Assembly: GCA_036271855.1 (NCBI GenBank)
Contig: DATAZV010000258.1
Location: 1 to 5,451, forward strand
Direction of reading: 5' to 3'
Length of the DNA stretch: 5,451 nt
Origin: JAQGMJ01 sp036271855
GTDB lineage: Bacteria > Pseudomonadota > Gammaproteobacteria > Burkholderiales > JAEUOS01
Shown here: one piece after another, positions 5,173-5,451 of the stretch
Layout of the letters: the number at the start of each line of letters is the position of its first letter
How positions within the stretch are numbered: position 1 is the stretch's first letter
Translations under genes and position numbers: made by a program
The notes under the pieces: model-generated
The model's database searches: none
The model's input: the letters and a program-made list of their open reading frames with translations, nothing else
What the model was told of the DNA's origin: nothing

Positions 5173-5451
5173 GCTGGGCAGTTGCGAAACGATAGCCGCG
5201 CCATCCGATCAAAAAGAACCACAAGAGCAGACTGGCGGCAGCGAATCGTTGTGCCACGCCCATTTCAAGCGCCCCTTGTCCAAGGAAAACGGAGAGGGCA
5301 ACGCCGGCAGCGAGCACCAAAGAAACGTATTTTGGAACGAGCGCCCTCGTGCTGCCCGCATATGATGGAAATAAATAAATCCCGAGCACAGCGATCACAA
5401 AAGCGCCCGCAATAGCTGCAATATGAACAAAGTCGTTACTCCCCAGCGGGA
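5165..5451 (-). CDS. Multi-pass membrane protein, DUF998-like (N-terminal part outside window)
   Basis: The frame is open from the window edge to a TAA at 5165-5167, giving 94 C-terminal residues. Three hydrophobic spans are visible at about 8-27 (VHIAAIAGAFVIAVLGIYLF), 42-61 and 69-83. A short polar loop with R35 and K40 lies between the first two. The tail after the last span is basic (RGYRFATAQRE). The pattern of a conserved His before a span, then G-x-x-x-R (64-68) leading into a final span with a W (L-L-L-W77), resembles the end of DUF998 integral membrane proteins, whose function is not established. A GTG at 5398 is internal and not the start, since the hydrophobic span begins before it. 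The SnoaL-like stub follows 23 nt downstream, suggesting a former operon. The family call is tentative; the membrane nature is clear. Confidence 0.6.
   Translation of the reverse strand, partial: PLGSNDFVHIAAIAGAFVIAVLGIYLFPSYAGSTRALVPKYVSLVLAAGVALSVFLGQGALEMGVAQRFAAASLLLWFFLIGWRGYRFATAQRE

Noticed and set aside
5050..5415. 121-codon plus-strand frame opposite the membrane protein
   Set aside because: The minus strand encodes clear membrane spans; the plus frame is Arg/Gln-rich and crosses repeat copy B, which is explained by the minus-strand gene.
1..5451. Insertion sequence, CRISPR array, tRNA or rRNA gene
   Set aside because: No transposase or integrase motif, no regularly spaced repeats, and no cloverleaf or rRNA signature was seen on either strand.

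Overview
The window is the 3' end of a bacterial division-and-cell-wall (dcw) cluster followed by about 2.8 kb of accessory DNA. It begins inside ftsA, continues with ftsZ, and ftsZ is closed by a strong intrinsic terminator. The high G+C content of the cell-division genes, the FtsA sequence style and the FtsZ tail ending in IPAFLRKQAD point to a betaproteobacterium, most likely of or near the Burkholderiales. The genus cannot be fixed from sequence reading alone.

Layout. 1-1210: ftsA, missing only its first few codons. 1211-1419: an unusually roomy ftsA-ftsZ spacer holding an 11-bp imperfect hairpin. 1420-2607: ftsZ. 2628-2658: terminator with a perfect 10-bp stem. 2666-3052 (minus): small SnoaL/DUF4440-like (NTF2-fold) protein. 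3084-3291: spacer between divergent genes. 3292-4383 (plus): a divergent carbon-nitrogen hydrolase (nitrilase superfamily) with a readable Glu-Lys-Cys triad. 4486-4947 (minus): small protein resembling DUF6210. 5076-5141 (minus): a 21-codon stub copying the start of the SnoaL-like gene. 5165-5451 (minus): C-terminal part of a membrane protein resembling DUF998, running off the window.

How it fits together. FtsA and FtsZ are partners in the divisome: FtsA anchors FtsZ filaments to the membrane. lpxC, the usual gene after ftsZ in many proteobacteria, is not seen; the dcw block ends at the terminator. The most telling feature outside the dcw genes is a 90-bp direct repeat (2994-3083 and 5083-5172, 80/90 identical). 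It covers the ribosome-binding site and first 20 codons of the SnoaL-like gene. The second copy sits 23 nt after the membrane-protein stop codon. Recombination between the copies would remove 2,089 bp (nitrilase-like and DUF6210-like genes) and leave a membrane protein-SnoaL-like operon. I infer that the two-gene segment was inserted into, or trapped by duplication of, such an operon. No transposase, integrase, tRNA, rRNA or CRISPR array is visible. The function of the nitrilase-like enzyme is unknown; it is the best candidate here for undescribed biology.
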